This document shows positions 24,947-37,499 of a DNA stretch of 64,000 bases, piece after piece. Position numbers and translations under genes: made by a program. The stretch's first letter is position 1. Every line of letters begins with the position of its first letter. Location: contig JAUKPH010000017.1 in assembly GCA_030549335.1 (NCBI GenBank), positions 624,501-688,500 on the forward strand. Reading direction: 5' to 3'. A model generated the notes under the pieces. It saw only the letters and a program-made list of their open reading frames with translations. It searched no databases and had not been told where the DNA came from. The DNA comes from Pontederia crassipes. Taxonomy: Eukaryota > Streptophyta > Magnoliopsida > Commelinales > Pontederiaceae.

Positions 24947-27900
24947 TTACCAAAGACCTGTTTGTGTCCTCCTCAAGCACTGTTTCTTCGGTCGACGCTG
25001 TCGATTGATCATCTCCAGGACCTGTTTTCAGGCATTAAACACGTTTTCATATAGTAATTGCAGTAGATGAAAGATCATTCATACAGATGAGAAGATGCAA
25101 CTAGCAAGGAATGATTTTCCTCCCACATGACCCATGAAAATTGTGAAAAACATCTTATTAACAATCTACAACTTGATTTCCACACAAAAAACATGAACTT
25201 CAGGGTCTTATGTAGCATGACATACTTAACGTAAGACAACCTAGATTAAAATATACTGTTTTTATACCAACCAACTCCTAATTGAATAGACAGGGATCAC
25301 AATTCCAATAACTTTAGTGTTTCAGTCAACAGCAGAAATTTGTGCCTTTATATTTTTTATTTATCCTTTTTTTAACTATGCCAATGTACCACATTTTGTA
25401 ATGGGAAAAAACTACTGTTTATTCTCTTTGATTTCCTTGTGAGGCACAAGCATATGACTCGATCAACCATAGACCGATAAACATCTTAACAACAGACCTC
25501 CATACGCAAAACATCAATAGAGAACATGGTTCACATAGGACATTGTATAGAATAAATGAACTCTTGTGCGAGATAGAGGATTAAGAAACTTTGAAAAAAG
25601 AATCAACCAACTTTTAAGTGGATTGCTTAGGACCTTGATTCTTCTTACATAGATCAAGAGCCAGTTTATTTCTAATTTTCCTTCATAATTGAAAAAAAAA
25701 AAGAACACCGAGAGATCAAAGAATTCAAAAAGTATCAGACCCGAAATAGGAAATAGATTAATAAGAAAATAAGAACTCACAGTTTAGATAATTAAATCTG
25801 CCTTTAACACTGAAAGGAGTCCGGTTCTAAACATTAAGAAGCTACCACATTTTAGTTATGACTTAAGTATATTTAGTCTAAGAGCTCATCTGTGTCCAAG
25901 AACATATAGGTGAAAAGATAAAAATGTTGACATATAAATCATCAATGCCATTAGTACAGTAGATCTAACTCAGTCGTAACTCAGCTGAGAATCTAAATTC
26001 TACTTCCTAGCTCATACCAGATCTCAAATAGATGCCCCTAGGTCATCCCAAGAATCCCTTAATATCATGCAACTAGGCCAAACCCTTTAACAGAATGTAA
26101 ACCGTCCTAGAATATATCGTGTTTCTGACATCATATTTAAACAAGAATATTTGTTTGAAATAGAATGTTCAAATCGTAAGAGCTTCCAACAGAGAATAAT
26201 TGATTGGTCTAAAGTTGCAATTACCTGATTCTTCTGCATCTCTATCATTTCAGCCTGCAAAATGCATATGGCCCTATGTCAATCGACAATCATATTTGCT
26301 TGTAAAATTGTATAAATACAATGTACAAACTAGTGTCTCGTAAAGTACATGATCAAACTTTCTAGAGGGGATTTATGAAAACCAGATTTCATGAAAGTGC
26401 AAAAGTTCCATGTGATATCATTGTTCAGTATAGCTACAGATTTCATGAAAGTTTTTTTTACCTTTACAGATTTCATGAAAGTTTTTTTTACCTTCATTGT
26501 TCAGTATAGCTACATGTGATATCAGAACAAATCTGATGTTTGTGATGATTACACACGTCAAGGAGGGCAATTGAAGTGAAAATGAAAAAGAAAACTTGGT
26601 GCAGTGACATCTTATTGCAAAAGCATTAACAAATTCTAGCATGTAAAGAGAAAGCAAAATTGTGAAATTGATCTGGAATCCTAAAATATGATTTCACACT
26701 ACTTTAGTTAAAGCACTGACAAGTGATACACTAGCATGATGGTCAAGTGTAATCATGATTTTTGCATCACTATGTTACAAATGCAAAAGCTAACCTGTTT
26801 CTTCTCAAGTTCTTGATTCTGCTTTTTGAGTTTTGCTACCTCAGCTTCTAACTCCATGGTATAGGCCTGAACAAAATCAGAAAAAAAAATGAGATTCGAA
26901 CTTGTGATCTCTAAATCTTCCAGTGAAGGGGTGCATCACTATGCTACACTTTTGTTATGGAATTCTTTGTTTATTGGACACAATGGCAAACCCAAAGATG
27001 AACACGATATAATCACCTAAAAATATATGAACAAGATATGACCCACCTCTCAGCTCGACGTTTAGGATTTTGTTGAACAGTTAAGATATTACTACAGAAT
27101 GCAGGAGACAGGTTTTATTACAGAACTAACTTTCTCTTTGAATTTCTGACTTGGTAAGCCAAAATATGAAGAAATCATTCAAGATAAAGTGAACCCAATA
27201 CGACTTCCAAGAGATTTAACATGCTATCAACAAGATTGAGCCTACAGACAAAAAATTGGTACAAGGGGCAAATTCGTAGGAACACCTGCTTGCGGGCGCG
27301 CGATCTGGCCGCGGACTCCCTGTTCTTGATCATCCTTCTCTGTCTCCTCTCCACGACCTTCTCCATAGCTCCACCACCGGACTTCCTTCCCCTCGGTCCA
27401 CAATTGAAGACATACGGCACTGGTGACACAGAAATCGGTTCGCGATTGTTCTTCCTCAGTCCATCTGAGGACAAGTGGTTCAGAGGAGAACCAATTGCAG
27501 CCGGAATCCCCGCATTCGCGGCAAGGCCAACCATCGCCGGCACAATCCCATCTTTCATCCCCACATCGCCGGTAGCGACGAGTCCTCCCCCTGTGATCCC
27601 TTGCGGATTCCCCACATCGGCGCTGTTCACCAAAGGCATGGGCGCAGGATACGCCCTCGTCCCCGCTGCAGCCATGGCAAAATTGGCAGCAGATGTATTA
27701 GGAACAGCAGCTCCCACCACAGCCCCGCCACCTTGAGGCGTTTGGGGAAAGCCCAGACCGAGACACGTGGTGCCCCCGTATAAGATATCGTCGACCGGGC
27801 CGACGATGGAGATGGGGCTCGGCGATGGCGCTACAGCTGCCGCCGGCTCCGACGGGGCCATATCCTCCCTAACGACGCCGGCTCTGAGTAGGAATTCCTC

Positions 27901-28323
27901 CAGCGTCATCTCCCCGAGCGTCGGCTGCCGCGGTTGTTGGGGAGCGTCGGATGCCGGCTGAGGCGGCCCCTGGCAGGCGCTGAGGAGGTCCCGCCAGACC
28001 TCGTCGACGGTCTTCCGGCTGAGAGTTCGGGGAAGAGTAAGGGACCCCTGGTGCTGGAGGCCCAACCAGCCGGCGCCGTCCCCCGGGACGCTGGAGGCGG
28101 CCGCCATGGCCTGGCCTTCCTCGGCGGTCCAGATGTTCTTGAGGAACTCGTCCATGTTCATGGAGCCGAAGTCCTTCCCGACGCTCCCGAGCGTATTCTG
28201 GAACTCGTCGAACGTCAACGAGTACACCGACGACTGCCGCGGCAGCGCCGACAGGATCTGCTGCTGCAATTGCTCTCCCTCGCCTCCTCCGGCGTCCTTC
28301 CCCATCAGGTTCTTAAAGTTCAT
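24947..28323 (-). CDS. Group-A bZIP transcription factor (ABF/TRAB1/ABI5 type, complete)
   Basis: Nuclear activator that binds ABRE (ACGTGGC) promoters in ABA and stress responses. Exons: 27286-28323, 26795-26866, 26225-26254, 24947-25021, all GT..AG and all in phase 0; 1215 nt, 404 aa, usual for the family. Conserved regions: RQSSVYSLTFDEFQNTL (29-45), MNMDEFLKNIW (55-65), LPRTLSRKTVDEVWRDL (97-113) and GEMTLEEFLLRAGVV (137-151). The basic region with NRESAARSRARKQ ends exon 1; the leucine zipper follows in exons 2-4. The tail CLRRTQTGLW is the group-A C-terminal motif. RxxS/T sites in the first and third blocks and in the tail are the kind phosphorylated by SnRK2 kinases. The short exons 2 and 3 (24 and 10 codons) match the intron pattern I recall for ABF genes. 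Which ABF or ABI5 ortholog it is cannot be settled here, so no symbol is given. Confidence 0.95.
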
Positions 28324-28940
28324 TCTCGTTCGATGACTCCCTTCAACTCCCGGATCACTTCAAAACCAACCAAGTAAACAAAAACAGCAAACACTTCGGT
28401 CAAGCATATAAAATCGCATCAAAATATTTCTAGGAAGAAGAAGAAGAAGAGATCAAATCAAAGCTACTGATCCAACTTCTATTCCATTGCATTCGTAGTA
28501 TTAGAAACGCAAAAGCATAAAGAACGAGCATTGTGATTGCAGCAGACCCCCAGTACGATGGTGATCGACGTGGGGAAACGAACTGCATGTCCGACAGGTC
28601 CAACTTCCAACTGTCGGATCACGCAAAAAACATTAAAGTCCGAGAAATCTACCGTAATTAGCAAGAACAGATTCCAATTATCGAATCGAAACATTTTTTG
28701 TACAGTTTTTTTCCTTTGTTGTTGTTCTTTCCAAGAAGAAACTTTTCAATAATAAATATTATACGAGAGACGGGAGAGCAAAAACTGGCAGTTTTGCACA
28801 CCGTAATAAATTTACCTTCTCCACTGCTGTTGTTGGCTTGTTGCTTCTTTAGTTCAGTGCTTGGACTTGGAGGCGGCCAGGTGTCGGGCATTCAATTAAA
28901 AGGCCTTCAGCGAGCACTTCACAGAGGGAGCGCCGCACGC

Positions 28941-28948
28941 TACGTGGC
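28941..28948 (+). promoter_or_regulatory. ABRE (TACGTGGC) upstream of the bZIP gene
   Basis: TACGTGGC is a full match to the (C/T)ACGTGGC ABRE consensus. It lies about 620 bp upstream of the bZIP ATG in a locally GC-rich island (28870-29060) that may be the promoter or first non-coding exon. ABF genes are often ABA-inducible, so feedback control is possible. Confidence 0.45.
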
Positions 28949-29099
28949 TGCTCCAGAGGACGCGGGCGCTCGGCTCGACGTCTCGCCAGTGAGCGCTCGC
29001 TATCTGGTAAGATCAAGACCGTCGGTTCGTCGTAGGATCGCGATCTGCGCTGGATCTAACTTCTGAATTAATTAACTACCCTCAATATTATTATTATAT

Positions 29100-31731
29100 A
29101 TATATTAATTATTGGGAGGATGATGCATAGGGTGACTAAGAGCACGGCGTGGGGGACGCGATGCGATGCGGCCTGGTTAGTACAAGGCACCGGGTGCTAC
29201 TTCACTAACTACCGTCTGATGCACATCTAACGGTAGAGATGAATTAATGTTTGGGATGGTTGCAAGTTAACGTTACTTACATGATTAATACCATATAAAT
29301 TAATGATGAAAAATCTAGGTTTTACTCAATGTCGATGTTATTTATATGATTAGATGGAATCCATGTACTTTGTGATAACTTCTCCAATCTTTCGGCTCCT
29401 GGTCGATGATTGCTGAAATTGTTAGTTGGGGGGCGCACGCGAACTTTTCGTGCGCGCCACGTAGCCGTGGAGTGGAACAATTCGTTTTAGTTTATTAGGA
29501 GGTCGATGGGCGTCATGACATGGTCGGGATGGTCCACGATCGTTTTCGGATCAGTTGCCAAGGCACATGGTCGACATAAAAGTGTGCCTAAAAGAAGAAA
29601 TTATCAAATAGTGCACATTCCCGAACAACCCACATTGAATGGAATCTATGGATGATCGCGATCACAAATTCCCATCGCGAAGCATCGTTTATATATATAG
29701 ATAGGGGCGGATTAGGTTACAGGTGAGAGGGCTATGCCCCTCTAAAATTTTAAAACTTTATGAATACTATATATTAATATATGATTAAAAATTAAATTAT
29801 GTCTTTTAAATTGACATGTTTGTTAACCTAGTGAGTTAGTTTAGCCACTCATATTTTTTGAATGAATTATTGAGTTATTAGTAAAGAAATATATCGAAAA
29901 ATTAAAAAAATATATATATGTAAAGTTGCTTCACACTTCCTTCGTACACTCATTTTTCTTTACATATATATTTAAAATATTGAGACCAAGAACGGTGTGG
30001 CCCATTAAAAAAAGGGTAGGCAAATTAATCTGCAACAACTGTTCTCTAAATGTAAATCTTAAGTTTAATTTGATTATTAAATTTTAAAACTATTTTTATA
30101 ACTATTACGAAATTTAAATAGAACGTGTGTTAATGGTTACATAGTTAAATCAATATTAGAATGTATTGTACGGGTGTGAAGTATAAATATTACAATGATT
30201 TGGGTCGGATTGAGTTTGGATTCAAAGTTTTCTATCCAAATTAGTCAAATCTAATGATCCGAACTTCTATTTATTTTTTACTTTTATTTTTTAAAAGTTT
30301 AAGTATTTTATATAATTTAATATTTTCAAAAAATACAAAAATAATGTATTTTAGTATATAAAAATATTTATATATTTGAACTACTATTTATTGGTATTTA
30401 AAACAAATATTATTTGTTTTTTGTATTAAAATGTAAAGAAAAAAAATAAAAATAAATAAAATTGATGGTTGGGTCTGACTTAATGTTTATATTAATTGTT
30501 AACTTGTTAGAATGGATGACTTGATGCTATTGGATCCTTATGTCGATGTTATGTTTATTGTTGTTGGTAAAATCATGTATGGCGTATTCAAATTCATGTA
30601 CACATCAAAATGTTATGCTAAGTTGTAAGTAGGTTTAAAAAAATTAAAATTATTAGTTAATTCCTTTAACACTTCTTGAACTATAACTTTTTTCACAACT
30701 AATCATAAATTATAAATTTATAAAATTTTAGTCACCGAACTGATTAGTCCCTTCCATAAAATTTAATCCAAATTTTATTGAATTTATTTTTCTAATAATC
30801 ATGAAATTTCATTGTGACCCTTACTTTCATATTAAAATAAAAAAATGAAAATGAAAATAATCAGAATGGGTAAAAGTATTACTTAATAAAAAAATAGTTT
30901 TATAAAATATTATGTTCATATTAATATTGTTTTTATAATTTTTTGTGTTAAAAATAAGGGGAAAATGGATTTTCATAATTATTAAGAACATAACAATTTG
31001 ACTTAAATTTAATGGGAGGACTTAAGCGTCAAACTTGAATAAGTTCCAAGACTAAAATTTATAAATTTAAAACTTAGCTCATGATGTGTTAAAAGAAAAT
31101 AATTCTAAAATTACTCGATAAATATTTCATGTTTAACTAGATAGAATGTACCTCAACTTGAAGAAGATAGAATGTACCTCAACTTGAAGAATATGTCTTT
31201 GTCACTAATCAAAATAAATTGGAAAACAATGTGTATGTGCTTTAAGAACATTGTTTATACGTCATTGAGCTTGTTTTGAGATATGTCAATGTTTTTTTAA
31301 TTGATATTTAATGTTACTGTTTTTTCTTCGATCAAGAAGAAGGCCGAAGCTCTGGTTGTGGTCTAATGGTACAATGGACTCTTGCTGCACTGGTCGAGGT
31401 ACATTTAAAACGGGCTAGTTAAGGTCTCATTAAGGTTTATTTAAATAGTGTGTTTGGATGCATCATCCATGATAAAGGAGAACAGTGGAGGTTAAGATAA
31501 GATTAATTTTTTTTCAGATAAAAAAATCTTTTGAGCATTCCTTTTCGAACTTAAGTTGGTAACTCCCTTAACAACACAGTTAGAGGAAGCATTTTTATGT
31601 AGAGAGAGAGAGAGAGAGAGACCTAAACATGGGATGCGGTGGATGAACACCATGTTTATTGTTTATTATTGCTATCGATTTGTAATTCTTTGTTCGGCCA
31701 ATCAAATCATGAATTCGCCAAGATATATGCA
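29100..31731. other. AT-rich intergenic DNA with small repeats
   Basis: No gene seen. At 29704 a GGGGCGGATTAGG...GCCCCTC phrase resembles the start of a hAT-type MITE, without a clear end. At 30171-30490 a GGGTGTGAA start and GGGTCGG words suggest a decayed copy of the 2285/38173 family. A 25-bp unit GATAGAATGTACCTCAACTT... is doubled at 31140-31190. A (GA)n run lies at about 31600-31620. Confidence 0.45.
30640..31115. mobile_element. Possible long-TIR MITE
   Basis: The two halves are imperfect inverted repeats over more than 100 bp: GTTAAAGGAATTAACT and GACTAAAATTTTATAAATTT (read on the complement of the left half) face GTGTTAAAAGAAAAT and GACTAAAATTTATAAATTT in the right half. Exact ends and target duplication could not be fixed. 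Confidence 0.45.
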
Positions 31732-33694
31732 TCAAGCATGCACCTTGCGCCTCGGTTTCTCCGAGTACTTCATCGCCTCCCACCCTGCGTGCCCTTCCAA
31801 CGTCAAGGAAGCGTCGACGAGGCTCCGCATCCTGCGAGCCTGTTGGACGATGACGCCGGTGGTCGAGGGGCTCGCGGAGAGCACGACCTCATAGCCGTCG
31901 TCGAAGTTGTCCATTCCTGGAGCCATGACCTGCCAGAACAGCCCTCCCGCGCACGCCCCTCCTGCCCTCGCCGACGCGTACACGGCGTCGAAGACGGCGC
32001 CGTAGTAGGTGTCTCTCTTCGCCACGGTGTAGCCCGACTCCCTCGACGACTTGCCGAACTCGGTCAGCATGAGCGGCTTCCCGAGCACTTTTCCGGCGTC
32101 CTGGGCGTGACACTCTATCCAGCGACCGACGAAAGCAAGTTCACTGCCATCGTTTGATCCAGAAACCCTGCATGCAGTTCATGGGTTTGTACATGTTAAC
32201 AGAACCAAACTTGTATACAATGGAGATATTATAACCATACATTGGGATCGAATAGTTTCAGAAAATAAAATCCCAAGTTATAGATTTGCATGTGATACTT
32301 AGCCCTGCATGAAGTACGCATCATGTCAGCAAGCTGATGAAGTTAAATGGATCACAGATATTACCATTGATCAGGGTACGCGTGAATGGTGGCAAAATCG
32401 ATCCCCGCGACCTGATTGTTAGAGATGAAATCTGTGCCAACCTCATAGCCCGGATTGTTCTGCTTCTTTTCCGGCATCGATTCGCCGTAAAACCCTTCGA
32501 GACCAATCTCAAGCATATGGTTGCTATCGATGGACTTGACGTGGTCAGCCATCTCAGTGATCCATGCCTGATGATATATACGTAGTACAATCATCATTGG
32601 GTTATTAGATTACATCAATTACTGACCCAAATGATCTGCATGACTGCATGCAACGAATACGAGATGGATTTTATGAGACAAACCTGGAGAGTTTTGCCGG
32701 ATAAATCACTCTGGCAACGGGCCTCGTTCATGAGCTCCCAGGCGAAGATAGTTGGATCATCCTTGTATGCAACTCCGGTCACCGTGTTAACCCTCGTCAG
32801 AACGGCCTAACATGTAATTACCACACCAGATGCATGAACAAATCAAGGTTTACATATGTATTGTTATACACTACTGTTGAGGTAATAACAAGATGGTTAG
32901 TTTTCAGAACCTTGATATGGTTCTTGTAGTATCCCTTAACCACGTCGCTCCTAAAGAAGTCGTCTTCAGAGTTCAAGTTTTGGCCTCTATCCCTTGCCCA
33001 TTGAACATACTGCTTCTTCCCGCCATAGCCGTCCCAGTTATTCACCAAACTTAGTATCAGATAAACGCCATTTTTCTTAGCTTCCGAGATAACAAAGTCC
33101 AAAGCCTGATCAATTGTTATTGCAAAAATACAGACAACAAAATTAGACTATACTCTTCCTCCATTAATTCCAATGGACATATATGATTGGCAAATTAGCT
33201 TATAGTTAAGGTGCATATGAGTGTGCCATCAGTTGTGAAAAGAAAAAATTCGTATACTTTTGTAGCAAGCATAGTCAGGATTGGGATAAAATCTCATGAG
33301 CTTGTTGATGTTGTTTCTAACCTTTATTTCGAGTAAAAACTTATACAGATGTTTACAGTACCTTGAACATGTCCTCATTGTATGAACCAGGTGAGTACTG
33401 CAAGGGCCTGTAGCCCCCATCGCTAAACGCCCACGTCCTTATCACGTTCAAGCCAAGTTTTGATGCCTCCTGAAGAGTAGAAGACACCTTGCCCCTTTCT
33501 GCAGGATCCGCCGCCATATACATGAGCCAGTATGAATTGAAACCATTGGAATAGAACTGTTGCCCGTTCACCACGAACTGCAGCCCGTTGGTCCTGGCGA
33601 AACTTGCAGGACTACTTGTTCTGTGAGCACTTCCATGCTGGAAAGCTATAAGGAACAGGAAAGCCAATGAGCAAAACATGTGCTTCCTTTCCAT
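31732..33694 (-). CDS. Mannan endo-1,4-beta-mannosidase, GH5 (complete)
   Basis: Secreted enzyme that cuts the mannan backbone of cell walls, used in endosperm weakening, reserve mobilisation and wall loosening. Exons: 33362-33694, 32911-33105, 32684-32806, 32365-32567, 31732-32167; all borders GT..AG, phases agree, 1290 nt, 429 aa, usual for plant MAN proteins. Residues 1 to about 24 ([18 protein letters not shown]) form a signal peptide. The GH5 acid/base glutamate is E204 in WELMNEARC, the nucleophile E321 in [16 protein letters not shown] and [12 protein letters not shown] are further family blocks. In-frame ATGs at 33739 and 33826 exist, but a TATA box at 33771-33779 puts the likely transcript start near 33742, so 33694 is preferred. 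Both catalytic residues are present, so activity is likely. Numbered MAN orthology is not resolved. Confidence 0.95.
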
Positions 33695-33770
33695 TGAGAC
33701 CAGAACAAGTCTAGGAAGAAAGCCTGTTCTTGAATGCATGGGGCGTGTTCTTGTTCTTGAATTGGACATC

Positions 33771-33779
33771 ATATATATA
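33771..33779 (-). promoter_or_regulatory. TATA box of the mannanase gene
   Basis: TATATATAT on the minus strand, about 80 bp upstream of the chosen ATG. It predicts a start near 33742, downstream of the more distal in-frame ATG at 33826, and so decides the start codon. Confidence 0.6.
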
Positions 33780-34120
33780 GTTCGCATAGGAACGCAGTTG
33801 TAGCTATACATACGCAAGCCTTTCAACTGTTCTTGAGATCATCATGTATGGAGTGCAATCCATCCATATTAATCAGAGGCATATGAGAAGCAGCACGAGT
33901 TCCTCTTTTATCTCTTCCTTTTTTGTGTTTTCCTCTTGCAGAGAACCGTCATGATCACGTTGTTCCACATTATCGTAGAACCAGACGGATGCGAACTCTT
34001 AATACAAATCGATGAGGCGATGAGATCTCCTTGTTTGATACGATTTCTCTCAGCTGATTTAAGTTATACCAAAATTCTACTGCATGTGATACATTACCAA
34101 TAAAAGAATTCTATATATTG

Positions 34121-35043
34121 CAATGTTTTTAAAAGCGGACCTCTATATATTGCATGCAATGTTTTTAAAATTGAACCGGTTGGCCCGGTCATAATTCTAC
34201 CGGTTCAATTGTCAAATTAAATTAGATTTTTATTAAAATAATATTATTTATATTAATTTAAATATGTATTATAAATTAAAATATAAAGGATGATAAATAA
34301 TAAATAAAAATCATATTAATCATCATTTTAAATTAATCAAATATATAATAAATTTTTATATTTTAAAATATGTATTATTTATAATTTAATAATTTCATGA
34401 ATAACTTTATTTTTTTTATTTAAATCTTTCTTTATTACTATCTTCCCACGTTTTATTATATAATTTCGAAATTTTCTTCATATTATATATTTTCTTTTTC
34501 ATGTTCATCCTATAAAATTTATTGCATTAGTTATGTTTTAACTTTTAATATAAATTATCTAAATTTTATCATCTTATTTAAGTTCATAATAATTTTCTCT
34601 TTTATTTAAATTTGAATTTATTATTACCTTCTTATCTTTTATTTCAAATTCAAATTTAATTTTCTTATTACTAATATCCTTTTTTACATTCATTCTATAA
34701 AATCTAATCCCTTATTTTTCTCTCCTTATAAAATATAATCCCTTATTTTGCTCCTCCTCCTATTCTTCCACCATTAATTCTATAATATATTATTCCTTAT
34801 TTTTCTCCTCTATCTATTCTTCCACCATTAATAATATAATATACTTTCTTTTTTCTATTAGTTCATATCTTTTTTACCTTTTTTAAAAAATCGGATTAAA
34901 CTAATTTTTCGGTTCAACTCGATTTTGACCGACTTGACCTAGTTCAATCCAGCTTTTTTACAATCCGAATTTTACTATCAAATCGGATCAGACCGATAGC
35001 TGATTCACGATTGAACCGGTTCAGTCCGATTTTAAAAACACTC
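34121..35043. mobile_element. Mutator-like MITE, CCGGTTCAA-rich arms
   Basis: The left end CAATGTTTTTAAAA occurs twice (34121 and 34156), each preceded by CTATATATTG; the right end is GTCCGATTTTAAAAACACTC followed by ATATATTG. The 8 bases ATATATTG therefore flank the block on both sides. The arms are rich in GAACCGGTT/GGTTCAA words and the centre is AT-rich, as in the 36107 family. The doubled left end looks like a local duplication or a nested start. Confidence 0.6.
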
Positions 35044-35059
35044 ATATATTGTGATGAAT

Positions 35060-36095
35060 ATAATTCGTATGAGGTTTGGTTAAAGCTCCACGGCTCTAAG
35101 CCCATGATTCAGTTATACATGCAAGTTCATGAAGGCACGATGCTCACCTTTTTCCTTAATCTACGTCCGGCAAACTCTAGCAATATAAATTATAACGAGT
35201 ATTACAGTATCTTTTACTTAAAACCAAATAGTATGTAATAATCTGTTGGATTTTTTATTACTTAATTTAAGAATAATATTGAAAGGAATTAAATAAAATA
35301 TTCCAACTCAGTTTAAGACTCTTAACTTAATTATCTAAAGTTCTTATGCCGCATCAGAATATATTTTACTAACTATATTTAAATTCGAAGCCTTCAAACG
35401 GAAAAGGAAAAAAACCCGAAATCTGCATTCATAGTAGTAGAGATATATGGTTTTTAGTTGAACTTTAATTTAGTGATATTTAATAATTATCAGTTTAAGA
35501 TTGAACAAAGCAGATGCGAGCAGTTTCAGATCCATGGCCCTGCCCTTTAATGAGGTCTCATATATGTATCATTTCCTGCTTTGCTCTACTTCCAAAATGT
35601 GAAACATGACCACTTTATTATTTTAGTACGTTGTTTGATGCATCATGAGCTTTGGTGTCATAAAAGGTAGGGTTGGGTATGTCTATGTGACATGCCTTAG
35701 AAATTGCATGTTCAACACCCATGAATGTGATACATTTTTATCCAATAATTTAGAATCATGTTTTTTCTCCTTATTATTTATTTTTTTTGTGATGGAAAAT
35801 CATGACGTTATTCATCCTAGCGTGCAAGAAAAAGATAACCGTTGGACCGACTTGTGATCATTTGATCCTTACTCTTATTTATTAGGCATTTTAGCCTCCT
35901 TTGTAATAAAAAAAAATAAGAAGGAATATAAGGAGATACTTTACGTAATATTACTTTTATGACTCAATTAATTCAACAATCAAATATTACTTTATTTTGC
36001 ATATTATATTATTATATCTAATTAATTAGTTATGCTCGTGGATCAACTGGTGGTCAACTAGCTATGGTGTGATCCCAACCTGAGCAGTCTTGCCA
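35060..36095. other. Intergenic DNA
   Basis: No gene, RNA or repeat structure recognised. AT-rich throughout. Confidence 0.4.
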
Positions 36096-36106
36096 TCATC
36101 AAATTT

Positions 36107-36816
36107 AATGTTTTTAGAATCGGACCGACGATCGGATCGAATTCATCGCTAGATCGTGATTAAATCGGTCCGATCGGGTTCGACCAGATTGAACCGAATT
36201 TTATTAAAATAATATTATTCGTAATAATTATAAAAATATAGCATAAGTTATATGATATAATATATGAATATTGTACTAATAACTTATTAAAAATATTAAA
36301 AAATAATATAACATAATTTTGATTAATTAAAAGTTTCATAATGATAATATAAATAAATCATTAATAATTTAATATCTACTATTTAATGATGATAGATGTT
36401 ATATTAGTAAATTTTATCTTAAATTATTCTTATTTCTTTTTTTATTTAACAATTTCCTTTTTATTTCATTTATTTTATGCCCTTTGATAAGTTTCTATTC
36501 TAATATTATTCAATTTTAAATACTTACCTTTTTATTTCAATTCCTATTTAATTATATAGATATGATATTCTCTCCTCCTTAGATTTTCTTATATTTCTTT
36601 CCTTTTTTCCTCCTTTAACTTTCCTATTTATATCATTTTTTACAATTTTTTTTCAAAATCTGCATTGAACCGGATTGAACCGGGTTGAACCGGTTCAACT
36701 AATTTTGCCCAGTTCAATGTCAAAATGGGTTTTAACACTTGACCGGACCGGATCACTGGCCGGTTCGCGGTTGAACCGATTGAACCGGTCGGTCCGGTCT
36801 GATTTTAATAACATTG
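36107..36816 (+). mobile_element. Mutator-like MITE, sister of the 12955 copy
   Basis: It starts AATGTTTTTAGAATCGGACCG and ends with the inverted counterpart GGTCTGATTTTAATAACATTG. Flanks ATCAAATTT (36098-36106) and ATCAAATCT (36817-36825) match at 8 of 9. Inner sequence such as TATCTACTATTTAATGATGA and the run of GAACCGGnTTGAACCGG words is shared, inverted, with 12955-13680. Confidence 0.75.
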
Positions 36817-36939
36817 ATCAAATCTGATGCAATCAAATCTCATTTGATCATATTACATCGAAGTGGGACTATCCCCATTGATTTCTTCTTTTTCTCTCTT
36901 TTTTTACTTTTTTACATAATATTTAATATCATTATAAGG

Positions 36940-37440
36940 TCTCAACTCTCAATGGCAAACCCTCATATTCGTCGAATAATTTACAACGAAATTGAAATAA
37001 GAGATAATAAAAGTATCCAACAACAACAAGAAAAGGCAACCGAATCAAGATCAACTTCGAAAGATCGATATGACAATGGTCAACAAGATAATAGAGAAGG
37101 GTCACACTAAAAGTATGTATGCAATAGAAATCTTTTAAAAGTATAATTCAGGAGAATATTATCGCAAGATCGGAGCTTGTCTTAATTGTGGAAATCAGGA
37201 ATATTTTGCTTGTGATTGTTTGAAATCAAAGAGAAAGAAGAAAGACTAAGAAAACAATGAAGGACCTGATACATTGCTATCAAGATGTGCGTACAACATA
37301 AGAATGGATAGCGAACAATACGAGAGTGATGAATATTAAGACATATGAAATATATGACAAAATCTTGTAGTAGACATTTTATTGACATATGAAGTTTATT
37401 TTATTGAGTTGGATAGTAAAGATGAAAAACAATGACAAGT
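36940..37440 (+). mobile_element. Retroelement gag remnant with zinc-knuckle trace
   Basis: The plus strand around 37150-37240 reads like GACLNCGNQEYFACDC, a degenerate retroviral zinc knuckle (C-x2-C-x4-x-x4-C), preceded by a charged, glutamine-rich stretch typical of gag tails. The piece is broken and short. It lies just left of the LTR-like mosaic and may belong to it. Confidence 0.45.
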
Positions 37441-37499
37441 GGTAGAAAGTAAGGTTATTCCTTTTTAAAGATGTTATCGATTATGTGAAATGATTCAAA

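Noticed and set aside
27221-28377. Plus-strand open frames opposite the bZIP first exon
   Set aside because: Composition shadows; the minus strand carries all conserved bZIP blocks.
33695-33826. Upstream in-frame start of the mannanase
   Set aside because: It would lie upstream of the predicted transcript start set by the TATA box at 33771 and would bury the signal peptide.
36814-37110. 98-residue open frame as a host gene
   Set aside because: It starts at the MITE border and its tail fits the gag remnant that follows.
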